DNA of 64,000 nucleotides. Source: Zelonia costaricensis. Its lineage: Eukaryota > Euglenozoa > Kinetoplastea > Trypanosomatida > Trypanosomatidae. This document shows, piece after piece, positions 28,301 through 37,713 of this stretch; positions within the stretch are counted from its first letter, which is position 1, and every line of letters begins with the position of its first letter. Under the pieces are notes generated by a model. That model saw only the letters and a list, made by a program, of their open reading frames with translations, made no database searches and was not told the DNA's origin. The translations under genes and the position numbers were made by a program. The DNA lies in assembly GCA_030849075.1 (NCBI GenBank), contig JASAOO010003505.1:1-64000 (forward strand), written 5' to 3'.

Positions 28301-30221
28301 CCTGCGGCCGCTCGCCGTGGCGTACGGCAACTGCAACGAGTACATCACCCTCAGCTTCGACTGCCAGCTCGGCTCGCGCGAGTTTGTCGTCGTCATGGAT
28401 GTCCAGGACCGGCACCACCGCTTCGACGGTGAGGGCGACTTCCCCTACACGGTCACCCTCTTCACCAGCCTGGACCCGCTGCTGGAGCGCAACCCGAACA
28501 GGATCCCGATGAGCGCCACGCACGCGCAGCACGCCACGCTGGAGCAGGCGAAGCTCGTCGCCGTTGGTGGCGGCTTCTCCAAGAAGGAGGTCATCGCGGC
28601 CGACCTCAACGTGATGCAGCTGGTCGAAGAGGAGGCACAGCGCAGGCCGCCTAACGAGACGGTGGCGATGCATCTCATCCCACAGCACCCGAACGTCCAC
28701 TCGACCACCGTGCAGGGGCTGTGGAAGATGCCCGAGTCGGAGGAGCCGACAGCGCTGCTGTACCACGACGGCAACTGCGAGAAGCTCTACACGGGCACGC
28801 AGTTCTACTTCCGCCTCGACGCCCCCGAGAACCTCTCGCTGCGGCTCTGCCCGTCACGCCGCAACGGAAGGTCGCTGTCCCAGGTGGGCATGCGGCTGCT
28901 CCTCGTGCGGCGACCCGTGCGGGACGCGGATTGGCTCGATGCCGCCGCCGCGGGCCCCGCGGGGGCGTCGTCAAAGGGTGCCAGGACGGCGGCGGGGGCG
29001 AAGAAGGAGGTGCGGCGCTACGTACCCAAGACGGTGACAGGCGACGTCGTGGGCGACAGCGACATCGTCTTCACCACGGCGTGGTCGCGCGAGGGCGCCG
29101 TTATTGACAGCGTCTCACCACACACGCTGCTGCGGGACGCGACGGGCGACCTGGTGAAGCACCCGCGCCGCCTGCGTCAGCTGTACCACACCTCCTTCAA
29201 CGTGGCGCTCTCCGAGCGGAACAACCGGGAGCGCTCCCGCATGGACTTCTTCCTGATCACGCACCCCAACCCGAACGACCAGATGCGGTCCGTCGTGCTG
29301 CAGGCCTTCGCAGATGGTCACGTCACCTCGCCGCACGCGTGCAACATCGGCATCAAAGGCAACCTGATCGCCCACGACACGGAGGTCCGCTCCGTCCTCA
29401 CAACACCCCACTTCAGCTACGAGGTGCAGGGCGAGCTGGGCAGCTCCGTGCCCTACGAAGACGTCGGCGCGCACCGCTCGCTGACCGTGCCGGCCCCGTA
29501 CCGCGAGCTGTACATCGATGTCGACCTGCAGAACACCGCGCCGCCACATGCCACCTCTTTTGCGCGGGGCTCACCCGCAGAGTACGCGCTGCTGCGCCTG
29601 CGTGCCGTCGTGCGCGCCGCCTTCGCCACCGACCCGGCGCAGCGGCTGCGGCTGCTGCGTGCGACGTACTTCACCATGACGTACGTCCGCCGCCACGTCA
29701 GGAACGAGAGCCACGGCGCCTTCCTCATGGGACTCGCCTCGTCGATCGAGTTGTGGGTGCAGTGGCACCACAGCTACCGCTCACCAGGGCTGGAGGCGCC
29801 CGCGCTCGCGCTGCCCGCCCTGCCGCCCGGCGACTACGTGGTCATCCCGTGCTTCCGCTCTTCCCCGGCGCCCACCACCGCCGCGCAGTCCGCCAACGCA
29901 CCGCCGGGCAGCGCGGAAAGCTCGCTCGTGACGGCGTTCGACGTAGCCCTCGACACGGCCGAGCGGCCTATCGCACTCATCCCCACGCGGGGGCCGGCGC
30001 AGCGGGTGTCGATGCACACAGAGACGGGCGTCCCAAGCACCGTGCGTGCCTTCCCAGACCCCAGGGTCCGGTGCGGTGGGCTGGCCGGTCTTCTTGGGCG
30101 GCAGCCCGCAAGCGCCGCGCCGGCACCCCAGCCGCCGGCAGCGCGCGGTGCCGCGGCGCCCCACCGGCGGCGGGTCGCCGCGCCGCAGGTCGCGCCGCCA
30201 GGCGACGGCAGTCCCGAGTGA
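25317..30221 (+). CDS. Calpain-7/PalB-like protein, catalytic triad missing
   Basis: The protein has 1,634 residues. The N-terminal ~450 are disordered (Pro/Ser/Ala, with a basic Arg/Lys patch near 420-430). A calpain-type core runs from about 570 to 860. It includes I-I-F-P-Q near 611, V-K-V-D-D-R-V-P-V near 642, L-L-E-K-A-L near 676 and G-W-I-P-E-L-I near 702. It ends with a G-I-F then S-W-N-P segment (~838-857), and calpain beta-sandwich regions follow. The order matches calpain-7/PalB. By alignment to human CAPN7 from memory, Cys falls on Gly587/Met588, His on Ile774 and Asn on Asp801, so it should be an inactive pseudopeptidase. PalB/CAPN7 works with ESCRT-III (family knowledge); no MIT domain is visible here. 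The start at 25317 is the first ATG after the acceptor. Confidence 0.8.
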   Translation: MPSTRTAAPVRTTLPPLQPTHVTRPPRASSAAKPADAPPESHRDNAAPQPQQLDAAQAQPPQQSLPREGGAKSRHRVLQSTDSVGGPSVSATPVSSSHFVDLGNGVYSAGGLRALRFGPGIGAPRSPSQHTPPSGEDDAPSPASPTGGNDAADPDDAWGDAFAGLDDEPDAGGGAARTRPKESVQDYVRRVLQEQSESGLRPRGKSRKTATSILVRSSALRLHRHARLPNDAGGPTPDSPCGLHDPLSVNHTDFWRRTMSKRETDADLRCFSALVLVLAYYDEDSKGLDDSLDVTTPDTSVRRQRKRVAQVVADPTEKELARTRSKNSIIAVPRRVSMASSSVDDLYTKLEVCYRSASVEKAYLDTLFMKDVLLGLRPPRLREVKKDDALGETLSVPSDGGDPLNGQAAQKTPPRPRRRRRRRSKRASGVDEPSYFDVMLERLRMKSTPAFWHHNAVTMPTLRFLQRRGVISLGRCAYVLHLWDDDERGYLATGVFDRRAGFPKHFKDSCTYAIYGEEMGRDWGSHYGELVLARQHLAPGARIHFPEEGKLMRGSTVVRLARVLNIFDGRRSGIPTTPGEKDYRRTGMHASVQALAHYTTLFPDWSSMRAIIFPQDSAGRPVVNPVGGMYCISLVVNGATRLVKVDDRVPVEPETGVHRCLTSSECELYPTLLEKALLKANGCGVNLALMESAAVLFQLCGWIPELIRFRHRNGLEEPSVDGLMRPSEMWSVLMEGYNFGRLIMTVTALWPRGQPPFTPEEKQAQTTSRFVTPIVYPVVDMVAQALNSESDPFIRAIFLRDTTRDAATRLFKPPLETSLSADQQRALGYTSAHREAGIFCVTWEEAIAHFDHCSISWNPFVYWGIPNSGGEPEDCTRLSYHGVYRMRDAGQPLVWQPQFHIITNTVESCTHMFFVFSPHTGDQPPLPLNMNTLDRAAVDELSGGGAGVRLRAYEVTTMPSMTQCKTRDCYGRKMGCSLCDCHGRRLVSTTDGPRTLRPLAVAYGNCNEYITLSFDCQLGSREFVVVMDVQDRHHRFDGEGDFPYTVTLFTSLDPLLERNPNRIPMSATHAQHATLEQAKLVAVGGGFSKKEVIAADLNVMQLVEEEAQRRPPNETVAMHLIPQHPNVHSTTVQGLWKMPESEEPTALLYHDGNCEKLYTGTQFYFRLDAPENLSLRLCPSRRNGRSLSQVGMRLLLVRRPVRDADWLDAAAAGPAGASSKGARTAAGAKKEVRRYVPKTVTGDVVGDSDIVFTTAWSREGAVIDSVSPHTLLRDATGDLVKHPRRLRQLYHTSFNVALSERNNRERSRMDFFLITHPNPNDQMRSVVLQAFADGHVTSPHACNIGIKGNLIAHDTEVRSVLTTPHFSYEVQGELGSSVPYEDVGAHRSLTVPAPYRELYIDVDLQNTAPPHATSFARGSPAEYALLRLRAVVRAAFATDPAQRLRLLRATYFTMTYVRRHVRNESHGAFLMGLASSIELWVQWHHSYRSPGLEAPALALPALPPGDYVVIPCFRSSPAPTTAAQSANAPPGSAESSLVTAFDVALDTAERPIALIPTRGPAQRVSMHTETGVPSTVRAFPDPRVRCGGLAGLLGRQPASAAPAPQPPAARGAAAPHRRRVAAPQVAPPGDGSPE

Positions 30222-31517
30222 CCGCACGAGAGGCACGCAAATGCAGTCAGCTTTGTGCGGCCCCGTCGCTGGCGCCTCCTTCTTTCTCATTGTGTTATAC
30301 GTGGTGGTGTGCACCGGCGCGCTGTGGCCGTCCCGCCCCTCCACGGGCACACACGCAGGAGCACACGTGCAGCCTTCCCCCCTCCCCCAATCAACCAAAC
30401 CACCCACACACACACACTCACGCATGCTGTGTCCTTTACCTTGTCCAGCACTCAAGTGGAACGCAGGGTTCTTTGTGTGTGTTTATGTTTGTGTGTGTGT
30501 CCTCCCACCCCCACCCTCTCTCGTCCTTCCCCACCCACGCTCCCTGTCCTTCGATCTTCACTGCCGTCCCTTCACTTGCGGGTTCTCCCTCCCCCCCCAC
30601 TCCACTCCACTTCGCCCTCCCTTCGCAGGCACGCGCTGGTGCGCATGTGCACGCAGCACGTATTGCGCTCGCCTTACCCACGCTGCATCTGTTCTTGTCA
30701 ACCGCAGCACGTGCACGCATCCCTGCCCCCTTCTCCTCTCTCGCGGTCACAAATCCACGCTTCTCTTCACTTCCCTTTTCCTTTCTCCTCTTGACCTCCG
30801 TGTGTGCGTGTGTGTGTGTGTACGTGTGTGTGTGTGTGTGTACGTGTGCGTGTATGTGTGTGTGCCTCCGTCGGCGCCCTTGTATACGCGAAAAACAAGA
30901 TCAGCGCAGCAGCTACAACAGAACCAGTACAAGCCGAGTAAACACAAGTGTGCAGTTCCACGTCCGCCGCGACGAGAAGAAGGCGAGCGTGCCCGCGTTT
31001 CCCGCCCACGCACGCCTTCTTTGCCAGCCCCCACCCGCGCCTCCAACTACACACACACACACGTCCGCCTGCACTGCAGCGGTCAGCGGCCTTCTCGCGC
31101 TAATCGAGGCTGCGATGGGACGCGGGACGTGTGTGTGCGTCTCTGTGCCCCCCCCCCCCACCCACGCGTGTCTTTTCCGTGTCGCACGTGTGGCCAACCC
31201 CTTGACCGCCCCACCACGCTGCGGAGCCCGTCCTTTCCCCCTCCCCTCCTCCCCTTTCCCTCCACATGTGACGTGACACCTCGACCCACTCTCCTCCCCA
31301 TCCTCGCCCGCTCTCTGAATCTTTCTCACGCACGCACACCTGCAGCAGCGCATCCCCACTCCCTTTCGCCGTCAACGCCTCCCTCTTCACATACACACAC
31401 GCGTACCTGCGCACTAGCGGAGAGAGAGAGAGGCCGCCTTTGTGCATCTCCTGCTCCGCCGCTCGTCGACTCCATCGTCAGCGTCGCATCTCCCGCACCG
31501 CCTCGCGCAGCAGACAA
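30222..31517. other. Intergenic region calpain-like gene to MON1
   Basis: GT-rich and C/T-rich spacer with GT microsatellites near 30475-30500 and 30800-30865. Candidate acceptors for MON1 include AG at 31416-31417, which would leave a leader of about 100 nt. No coding-like frame of its own. Confidence 0.6.
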
Positions 31518-33506
31518 ATGACTTCGAGCGGCGCGCCGGAGCCGGCGGTGGCAGCGGCGGTGCACCCTACCGCTGCCGCCCGGTCAGACCCCATGGATGT
31601 TCTCTGGCAGTACGACCACCACGTCCTCGTCTTCACACGCGCTGGCAAGCCCGTCTTCTCACAGCACGGCGGGGAGGAGCAGCTCAGCCCGCTCTGCGCC
31701 CTCCTCCAGGTCCTTCTCCACATGCAAGACGACGTAGGGGCCGCACGCGGTGGCAGCCCGGGCCCGTCCCCGCCGTCAGCGCCCGATGCGGTGCGGCAGG
31801 TGGTCTTCTACCGCTCCCTCCCCACCCACGGCGAGGACGACGCGCCGGTGCAGGCGCTGACGCTCTTCTTTCTCGTGCAGCAAGAGCTGATGTACGTCAT
31901 GGCCATCCGCAGCGTCGCGCCGTCACCCGAAGGCGGCGAGGCGGCCGCATGCGGCGCTGAGGTTCACTGCACCCCGCCCCCGGTAGCCGGCTACTGCATG
32001 GCGCAGCTGCGTCACGTCCACCACTGCCTCCTCCTCGTGCTTCCCACGGTCAACACGCTGCTGGCCGGGACGCCAGGGCTTGACGTCATGGCCACCTACA
32101 CCTCTGCCGACCGCGCCGCGCTGCGCGAGTTGATCGAGTCCTACGACGCGGAGCTGACCTACGCGGCAGCCGCCGTGGCAACGCTCAGCCTCAGCGTCGA
32201 GAAGCGGCGAGTAGTGGAGGAGGCGCTCCTGCGCTGCTACCGCGCGTGCGTCGACGCTGCAGTGGGGCCGCCGGCGCACCAGCTCTTCAGCTTCCTGTAC
32301 TTCAAGAGCCACCTCGTGGCTGCTGTGGGGCCGCCGGAGTCGTACACGACATCCGCGAGCGTACCACCCGCGCTGGGACCGGACAGTGCGCGCTGCGGCA
32401 GCCTTCACGTTGACGACGCGCTGCTGCTGTACCGCTACGCCCGCTCGCTGACACGGCGGCAGGTGGGGGAGGCGTGGGTGCCCGTATGCCTGCCGCGCTT
32501 CAACAGCAGCGGCTACCTGTGGTGCTACGCCGTCAACCTCACTCGCCACGCCCGTGAGCTGCGCCAGCAGCAGCACCTCGCCGCCTGGCCGCGTGTCTGG
32601 GAGGAGGGCACGGAGCAGGACGTACTCCTGCTGCACGTGTCGGCCGCTCAAGACGACTTCGCCGCCCTCTCCCGCTGCACCCGCCGCTTTGCGCAGCTGC
32701 TCTACGCCCCCGCTGTGGGCGACAACTTCTATTTCCGCCTCGAGGAAGAGCTCCACTGCCGCGCGCCGGCCCCGCTGTCGGAGCTGCTGTCGCTGTCGCA
32801 CGTGTCCCGGGCGATGTCGGGCCGCACCGGCGGGGTGCCGCTGTGGTACGGCCTCGTGCTGGAGAAGTGCCGGCCCGACTTTCTCGCGGCGGCGGGTGGC
32901 GAGGAGCTGCGGGCGGCAAGCGCCGTCGCCGCCGCAGCGCAGCGGGCCCTCGCGTGCGACTCGGCCAGTGTGCGCCAACTCTTGGAGAGCCAACCGTCCC
33001 CGCTGCTGGGCCTCACCACGGCAGCGGGCATGCGGGAGTTCCGTTTGCGCACGCTGTGGTGCCAGGAGCAGCTGCGCGCCAGCCCCGTGCCGCCCTCCGC
33101 CCCAGCCATGCTCTTTGTGCGCGAGACCGGCGGTGTGGGCGTGGCGGTGGTCCACCCCACGCCGTGCACGCTCGCCACCCTCGCCCAGCACTACTTTGCC
33201 ACGCACAACCCCTTCGCGATGCCACGCGGTGGCGTGGACGGGGCGGCAGCCGGCGACGACGAGGACGGCGGCAGCACGAGCGGCGCAAACTCGCTAGCCA
33301 CCACACGGCACGGGGTGCCGCTGCACGCTTGGGTGGGGGCGGTGCGCGACTTGGGCGTCGTGGAGCTCACCGCGGTGTTCGCCGCCGGCACGCCAGAGGC
33401 GGCGGCGTGGTACTGGGTGGGCCACCTGCTGTTCATGGCGGTGCAGCGCCGCAGCCGCTTCGTGCTGCGTCAGCTCATTGGCGCGGCCTCGCCTGGAGCA
33501 CCGTAG
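31518..33506 (+). CDS. MON1: Vacuolar fusion protein MON1 homologue
   Basis: The protein has 662 residues from the ATG at 31518; a second in-frame ATG is at 31593. Near the N-terminus L-V-F-T-R-A-G-K-P-V-F-S then G-G-E-E matches the first longin domain of MON1. Further on come L-R-E-L-I-E-S-Y-D and, near residue 317, G-E-A-W-V-P-V-C-L-P-R-F-N-S-S-G, the strongest MON1 signature (animal MON1 has G-E-A-W-T-P-V-C-L-P-K-F-N). The middle and C-terminal longin domains can be followed to the end. MON1 with CCZ1 is the exchange factor that loads Rab7 on late endosomes and vacuoles (family knowledge). A Ser/Gly/Asp-rich insertion near 575-595 is lineage-specific. The partner CCZ1 is not in this window. 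Confidence 0.88.
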   Translation: MTSSGAPEPAVAAAVHPTAAARSDPMDVLWQYDHHVLVFTRAGKPVFSQHGGEEQLSPLCALLQVLLHMQDDVGAARGGSPGPSPPSAPDAVRQVVFYRSLPTHGEDDAPVQALTLFFLVQQELMYVMAIRSVAPSPEGGEAAACGAEVHCTPPPVAGYCMAQLRHVHHCLLLVLPTVNTLLAGTPGLDVMATYTSADRAALRELIESYDAELTYAAAAVATLSLSVEKRRVVEEALLRCYRACVDAAVGPPAHQLFSFLYFKSHLVAAVGPPESYTTSASVPPALGPDSARCGSLHVDDALLLYRYARSLTRRQVGEAWVPVCLPRFNSSGYLWCYAVNLTRHARELRQQQHLAAWPRVWEEGTEQDVLLLHVSAAQDDFAALSRCTRRFAQLLYAPAVGDNFYFRLEEELHCRAPAPLSELLSLSHVSRAMSGRTGGVPLWYGLVLEKCRPDFLAAAGGEELRAASAVAAAAQRALACDSASVRQLLESQPSPLLGLTTAAGMREFRLRTLWCQEQLRASPVPPSAPAMLFVRETGGVGVAVVHPTPCTLATLAQHYFATHNPFAMPRGGVDGAAAGDDEDGGSTSGANSLATTRHGVPLHAWVGAVRDLGVVELTAVFAAGTPEAAAWYWVGHLLFMAVQRRSRFVLRQLIGAASPGAP

Positions 33507-34194
33507 ACGCTGCGCGCCAACGGCATCGCTCTTTTTTCTTTCCTTCTGAAGTCATCGCGCCCCCGTGCGGCTCCCGCACCCTAGAGCCGCCGTGCTCGCA
33601 GTCCAGCGAAGGCCCGTACCACGTCCTGTTGAACTCCCCTCCCCCCCTCCCTCCCTCCCTCCCCGAGGCTGATGTGCGCTGTGTAGAGCGCGCCCGCGAA
33701 TCGCTGCGTCGGCGTTGCTGTCCCGTTGCTGCTGCTGCCACAGAAGAAGCCTCGTCGCCGCCTTGATGCTTACGCGGTCACGAGTTGCGGGAGCGTTTAC
33801 GATTCGGCACGACACGCACGCTTGCACAACGGAACAGCACCAAAGAGTAACGAGAAGGTGCCAACGGTGAACTCGGCACCCCTGCCGCCCTCGAACCGGG
33901 ACGCACGCACACGCACACGCACACGCACACGGCGCATGTCTCCCCGCCACGGCACCCACGCCCGCCATCGTTACCTCATCGCCTCCTCTCTCTCCTCCAC
34001 CCCTTCTCCCCCTCCTTCCCACCCCCGCCTCCTTCCCCACGACGCCCGTCACCGCAGTGCACACGTGCGTCTGCGCCTGCGCCCCCGCACCCGCACCATC
34101 GGCCGCCACACAAACAAAAACAGGGAAAACGAAAACGCCGGCCACAGAACAAAGCCAACGCGGCCCGTAATCTGTCACCGGTGCCGCTCGCACG
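33507..34194. other. Intergenic region MON1 to RRP9
   Basis: Short 3'UTR-like part, a C/T run at 33635-33664, an AC-rich run near 33901-33935, then the RRP9 polypyrimidine tract and leader. No coding-like frame. Confidence 0.65.
33981..34057 (+). promoter_or_regulatory. Predicted spliced-leader acceptor for RRP9
   Basis: A long C/T tract without internal AG ends at the AG at 34056-34057, giving a leader of about 137 nt. Confidence 0.5.
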
Positions 34195-36486
34195 ATGCTC
34201 TCGAAGAAGAAGGCGGCCAAGCGGGCCGCCATCAGCGCGACGGTGCGCAAGGAGCATCAAGCGCACGCCAAGCTCGGCCATCAGCAGCAGCAGTCGCTTA
34301 CGCGCAAGAAGGGACAGGCGGCATCACCGTCGTCGTCGTCCGCGAGCGCCGGCGCTGCGGCACGCGGCTCCTCCCGCGAGGACGACTACTTTGTCAGCGA
34401 CAGCCGCCGCCACGCCCGCCAGAATGCCGCGGATGCCGAGGTGGCTGGGAGCGGGTCGGGGAGCCGCGCCGACCTCATCCGCAGCCTTGGCGATCACATC
34501 AACACGCGTCTGCAGGAGGTCACCTTCGAAGACGACCTTGACGGGGACGTGTTCCATGAGCGGCGCGCGCAGCTGATGGAGGAGGCGCGGCTGGCGGCTG
34601 GCGTGAAGCAGCGCAACGTGTCGACCTCTGTGCGGCAGTACCTCGGCCCCGCCTCGGAGCTGCGGGACCTGCACTCGGTGCGCATTGCCCACAACTGCAA
34701 CTCCATCACATGCGTCGCGGCCCTCGGTACGAGTCGCATAGTGTTTGGCGATAAGTCGGGCAAGGTGTACCTCGTCGACGTGTCCCTCTCCACGAATGGG
34801 ACGGGCATGGCCGTCTCGGAGCGGGCCGAGGTGCTGCGGCGGCGCAAGGTGCTGCTGGAGCCGGCGCTACCGTCTGGCGTCGTGGCCATCGCCGTCAGCG
34901 ACACGAGCGCCAACCGGCCGACCACGCGGGACGTGTTTGAGAAAACGTCAGTGGACATGTCGTGCCCGTCCTACGTGGCCGCCGGCGCCGTGGACGGCTC
35001 CATCAGCGTCTGGGAGACCCTGACGAAGACGCACAAGGGGCTGCTCTTTATGCACCGCAAGCCCATCACCGGGCTGCGCTTCCGCATGGACTCCTCGACC
35101 CTGTACTCGTGCTGCGCGGACGGCACGCTGCGGGTGTGGAACGTGCCGCAGATGATCGCCGTCGACAAGCTCTTTGGCCACGAGGGGCCCATCCACTATC
35201 TCGACTCTCTGCGCAAGGAGACGGCCGCGACCGTTGGCGAGGACGGGACGATGCGCTTCTGGAAGATGGACGCGGCGACGCAGCAGGCGTACTCCTACGC
35301 CCCCGGCCCCGCCCAAGCAGGCGGCGCCGCGTCGCCGTCAGTCGTGATGGAGGCGGTGGCGATGCTGAACGAGGGCACCGTCGTGGCCGGCGCCATGGAC
35401 GGCGCCATCGTCGTCTTCGACGTGAACCGCCGCAAGCCGCTCATCGTTGTGCCCGCCGCGCACGGCTACGGCTTCATCGGCGACGGAACCGGGCTCGAGA
35501 AGGCCGCGGCACAGCTGGCCGCCGAGGAGGACGCCGACCGCGACGCCACGGCCTCCCCGGCGTCCGCGTCCGCGTCGGCGGGTGCGGCGGCGGGGCCGCG
35601 GCGCAACGCGAACCCCATCACCGCCGTAGCTGCCGTTCCGTACGCAGATGTGGTTGCCACGGCGAGCTACGACGGCGTCGTGCGCGTGTGGCACGTCGCG
35701 GGCGTCGGCGCTGGCGCCACGGCCCCTGGGCGGCGCACGGAGGACGGCAGCAACGGCAACGACGATGGGGCGGGGCGGCGCGCGGAGCCGCAGCTCGTAC
35801 TGGTTGCCGCGCTGCCTGTGCCGGCCATCGTGAACGCGCTCCGCTTCTCCGACAGCGGGGATGTGCTGTACGTCGCCATGGCGAAGGAGCCGCGGTGCGG
35901 CCGCTGGGTGGTGCAGTCGAGCGCCCGCAACGGCGTCCTGGTGGTGCCGCTGACGGAGGCGGGCCGCAAGGCCCTGCAGGGCATGGGCGGCGAGGTGGAG
36001 CACATCCCCGCGCAGCTCTTCGGCATCCGCGACTACGCCAGCGACGGCGGCGACAGCGCGGAGGCGGCGGATGCGGCCGAGGAGCCGGACGCGGACGCCA
36101 CGCTGGACGCGGACGAGGAGGCACCCGTTGAGGACGGCGAGGCAGCCGATGACGTGGCGGACATGTTCGATGTCGGCCCGGACGGCATGATGCGCTTCAA
36201 GAAGAACGCACCGCTGGCCCGTGCCGCGGCGGCGGCGGCGGGCGGCAAGAAGGCAAAGAAGGGGAAGCGGAGCGGCATGCCCAAGGTGCTGCGGCAGAGC
36301 GCGGAGCTGACCAGCCCAGCCGCGGCCGACTCGGGCAGCGGCCTGAGCAAGGCGGCGACGAAGGCCACGAAGCCGCTCTCCTCCAAGAAGTCGAAGGTCG
36401 AAGGGGCCGGCAAGAAGCGCTCCAAGGCCGCCGACGCCGCGTCGCCGGCAATCAAGAAGAAGGCGCTGAAGCGGGCCAAGGCGTGA
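34195..36486 (+). CDS. RRP9: U3 snoRNP protein RRP9 (U3-55K), WD40
   Basis: The protein has 763 residues. A basic N-terminus is followed by the acidic D-D-Y-F-V-S-D-S motif (63-70), then a helical region (F-E-D-D...H-E-R-R-A-Q-L). WD40 repeats run from about residue 165 to 590. The stretch S-C-C-A-D-G-T-L-R-V-W-N-V near 310, then L-F-G-H-E-G-P-I, Y-L-D-S-L and D-G-T-M-R-F-W-K, matches vertebrate and yeast Rrp9/U3-55K repeats closely. Rrp9 binds the B/C motif of U3 snoRNA and acts in early 18S rRNA processing in the nucleolus (family knowledge). Insertions lie between blades (~435-470 and ~500-525). An acidic segment (~615-655) and a Lys/Ala/Ser-rich tail (~670-763) extend it well beyond human RRP9 (about 475 aa), a likely nucleolar-localisation extension. 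Confidence 0.87.
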   Translation: MLSKKKAAKRAAISATVRKEHQAHAKLGHQQQQSLTRKKGQAASPSSSSASAGAAARGSSREDDYFVSDSRRHARQNAADAEVAGSGSGSRADLIRSLGDHINTRLQEVTFEDDLDGDVFHERRAQLMEEARLAAGVKQRNVSTSVRQYLGPASELRDLHSVRIAHNCNSITCVAALGTSRIVFGDKSGKVYLVDVSLSTNGTGMAVSERAEVLRRRKVLLEPALPSGVVAIAVSDTSANRPTTRDVFEKTSVDMSCPSYVAAGAVDGSISVWETLTKTHKGLLFMHRKPITGLRFRMDSSTLYSCCADGTLRVWNVPQMIAVDKLFGHEGPIHYLDSLRKETAATVGEDGTMRFWKMDAATQQAYSYAPGPAQAGGAASPSVVMEAVAMLNEGTVVAGAMDGAIVVFDVNRRKPLIVVPAAHGYGFIGDGTGLEKAAAQLAAEEDADRDATASPASASASAGAAAGPRRNANPITAVAAVPYADVVATASYDGVVRVWHVAGVGAGATAPGRRTEDGSNGNDDGAGRRAEPQLVLVAALPVPAIVNALRFSDSGDVLYVAMAKEPRCGRWVVQSSARNGVLVVPLTEAGRKALQGMGGEVEHIPAQLFGIRDYASDGGDSAEAADAAEEPDADATLDADEEAPVEDGEAADDVADMFDVGPDGMMRFKKNAPLARAAAAAAGGKKAKKGKRSGMPKVLRQSAELTSPAAADSGSGLSKAATKATKPLSSKKSKVEGAGKKRSKAADAASPAIKKKALKRAKA

Positions 36487-37713
36487 GAGCGCGCACCAGC
36501 GCCCCTTCCGCTCGCCTTCTCGCGTGGTCTCCGGTCGACTTGCCCTCTGCTCCCTTCCCTCCCTCCCCCCCCTGCTTTGCGTCGGGGCAGCTCCGCATGT
36601 TCGCGTGTGGGTGATGGCTTGTGCAGGCGTGTGTGAGGAAGGGGGGGAAGGGGAGCGAGTTCTCCGCCTACCCTTGCCGTCGTGCATGCGCATATGTGTG
36701 TATGCGTCTCTGATTTACCTCGGCGGTTTGGCGTTGGCCGTGTAATGCTACGAATAAACCATGTGGTACTTCTCCCTTCTTTGTTTTCCCTTCTCTGTGT
36801 GTGCGTGTGTGTGTGTGTGTGTGGTGCCGTTTAAAGAAGGTGCACAGCGTGGCATGGGGGTGGGGGATGGATGGATGGAGGGAGAGAGGAGGGCCTGTGC
36901 CTTTTTGGAAGGTCCGCTGCGGCGACAAGGGCCACCGGTACTGAAATCCTTTCCCCCCCCCCTCCCTAACCTCGCCACAACCTTCGCCAGCAGCAGTGCA
37001 GCACGGAGACGCCACTCACACCCGCGCACACTCACGTGAACGCGCAGCTCTGCGCGTTTGCATTGTTAAGGCGGTGCCGTCCGCCGGGCGCACCCGCGCC
37101 GCACACGTCCGATCACCCCCGTCACGGCAACACCACGTAATGCAAAAAGAAGTACGACAACGAGGGACAGGGAGTGGCGGAGAGCGCCAACAACGGCGAC
37201 TTGACTTGGCGAGCAGGCCCCGCCTCCTTGGCGCTTCGTGCTGGCGAAGAGAAGTATGAGAGCTCCGCCATCGGGTTCTGCGACGCGGCTGCCGTGCATG
37301 AGGTGACCAAGAGCTTTGGCCAGGCTGCGGCTTCTCTCTGAGCCCTTCATCCATCAGCAGCGCACGCGGTCGTTTGTGTTATGGTCCCTCCCACGCGCTC
37401 GTGGGCGCAGCTGCCACAGCCGCGCAGCTTAAACACGCGCCGCGCTTCGCGCAAGCTCGCGAAACGCACCTGACAAGGGTGCGGCATATCACAGGACACC
37501 CCGTATGTGTGTGCGTGTGTGTGTGTGTGTCTGGGCGGGATGGGGAGCGCGACGTCGCACTTCACTTTCCCTCTCATTCTTTGCCACCGCTTCACATCCC
37601 TCACCGCCCCCGCCCCCTCCCTTCCTTCCTTCCCACTCACATCGACTCCTCCACCCGAAGCCCCTCAAGTTCTCCTCTCCCTCCCCACTCCCTCCCCTCC
37701 CCTCCGCACGCTC
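36487..37713. other. Intergenic region RRP9 to PUS1
   Basis: 3'UTR-like with a GT microsatellite (36796-36822) and GGAT repeats near 36866-36880; then C/T-rich. A short stretch around 37140-37260 is less pyrimidine-biased, but its longest ATG frame is only 39 codons. No supported gene. Confidence 0.6.
37561..37669 (+). promoter_or_regulatory. Predicted spliced-leader acceptor for PUS1
   Basis: A long C/T-rich tract is followed by AGs at 37659-37660 and 37668-37669, leaving a leader of about 44-53 nt that is itself pyrimidine-rich. Confidence 0.45.

Noticed and set aside
29339..31276. 645-codon frame overlapping the end of the calpain-like gene and running into the spacer
   Set aside because: The first part is an out-of-frame reading of the calpain-like gene and the rest is C/T- and GT-rich spacer.
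33870..33935. Possible tRNA B-box-like GGTTCGAG on the minus strand
   Set aside because: The T-stem does not pair and no A-box or acceptor stem could be found around it.
35338..36693. Antisense frame of about 450 codons opposite RRP9
   Set aside because: Same cause; the sense product has conserved WD40 motifs and the antisense product is Arg/His/Leu-rich filler.
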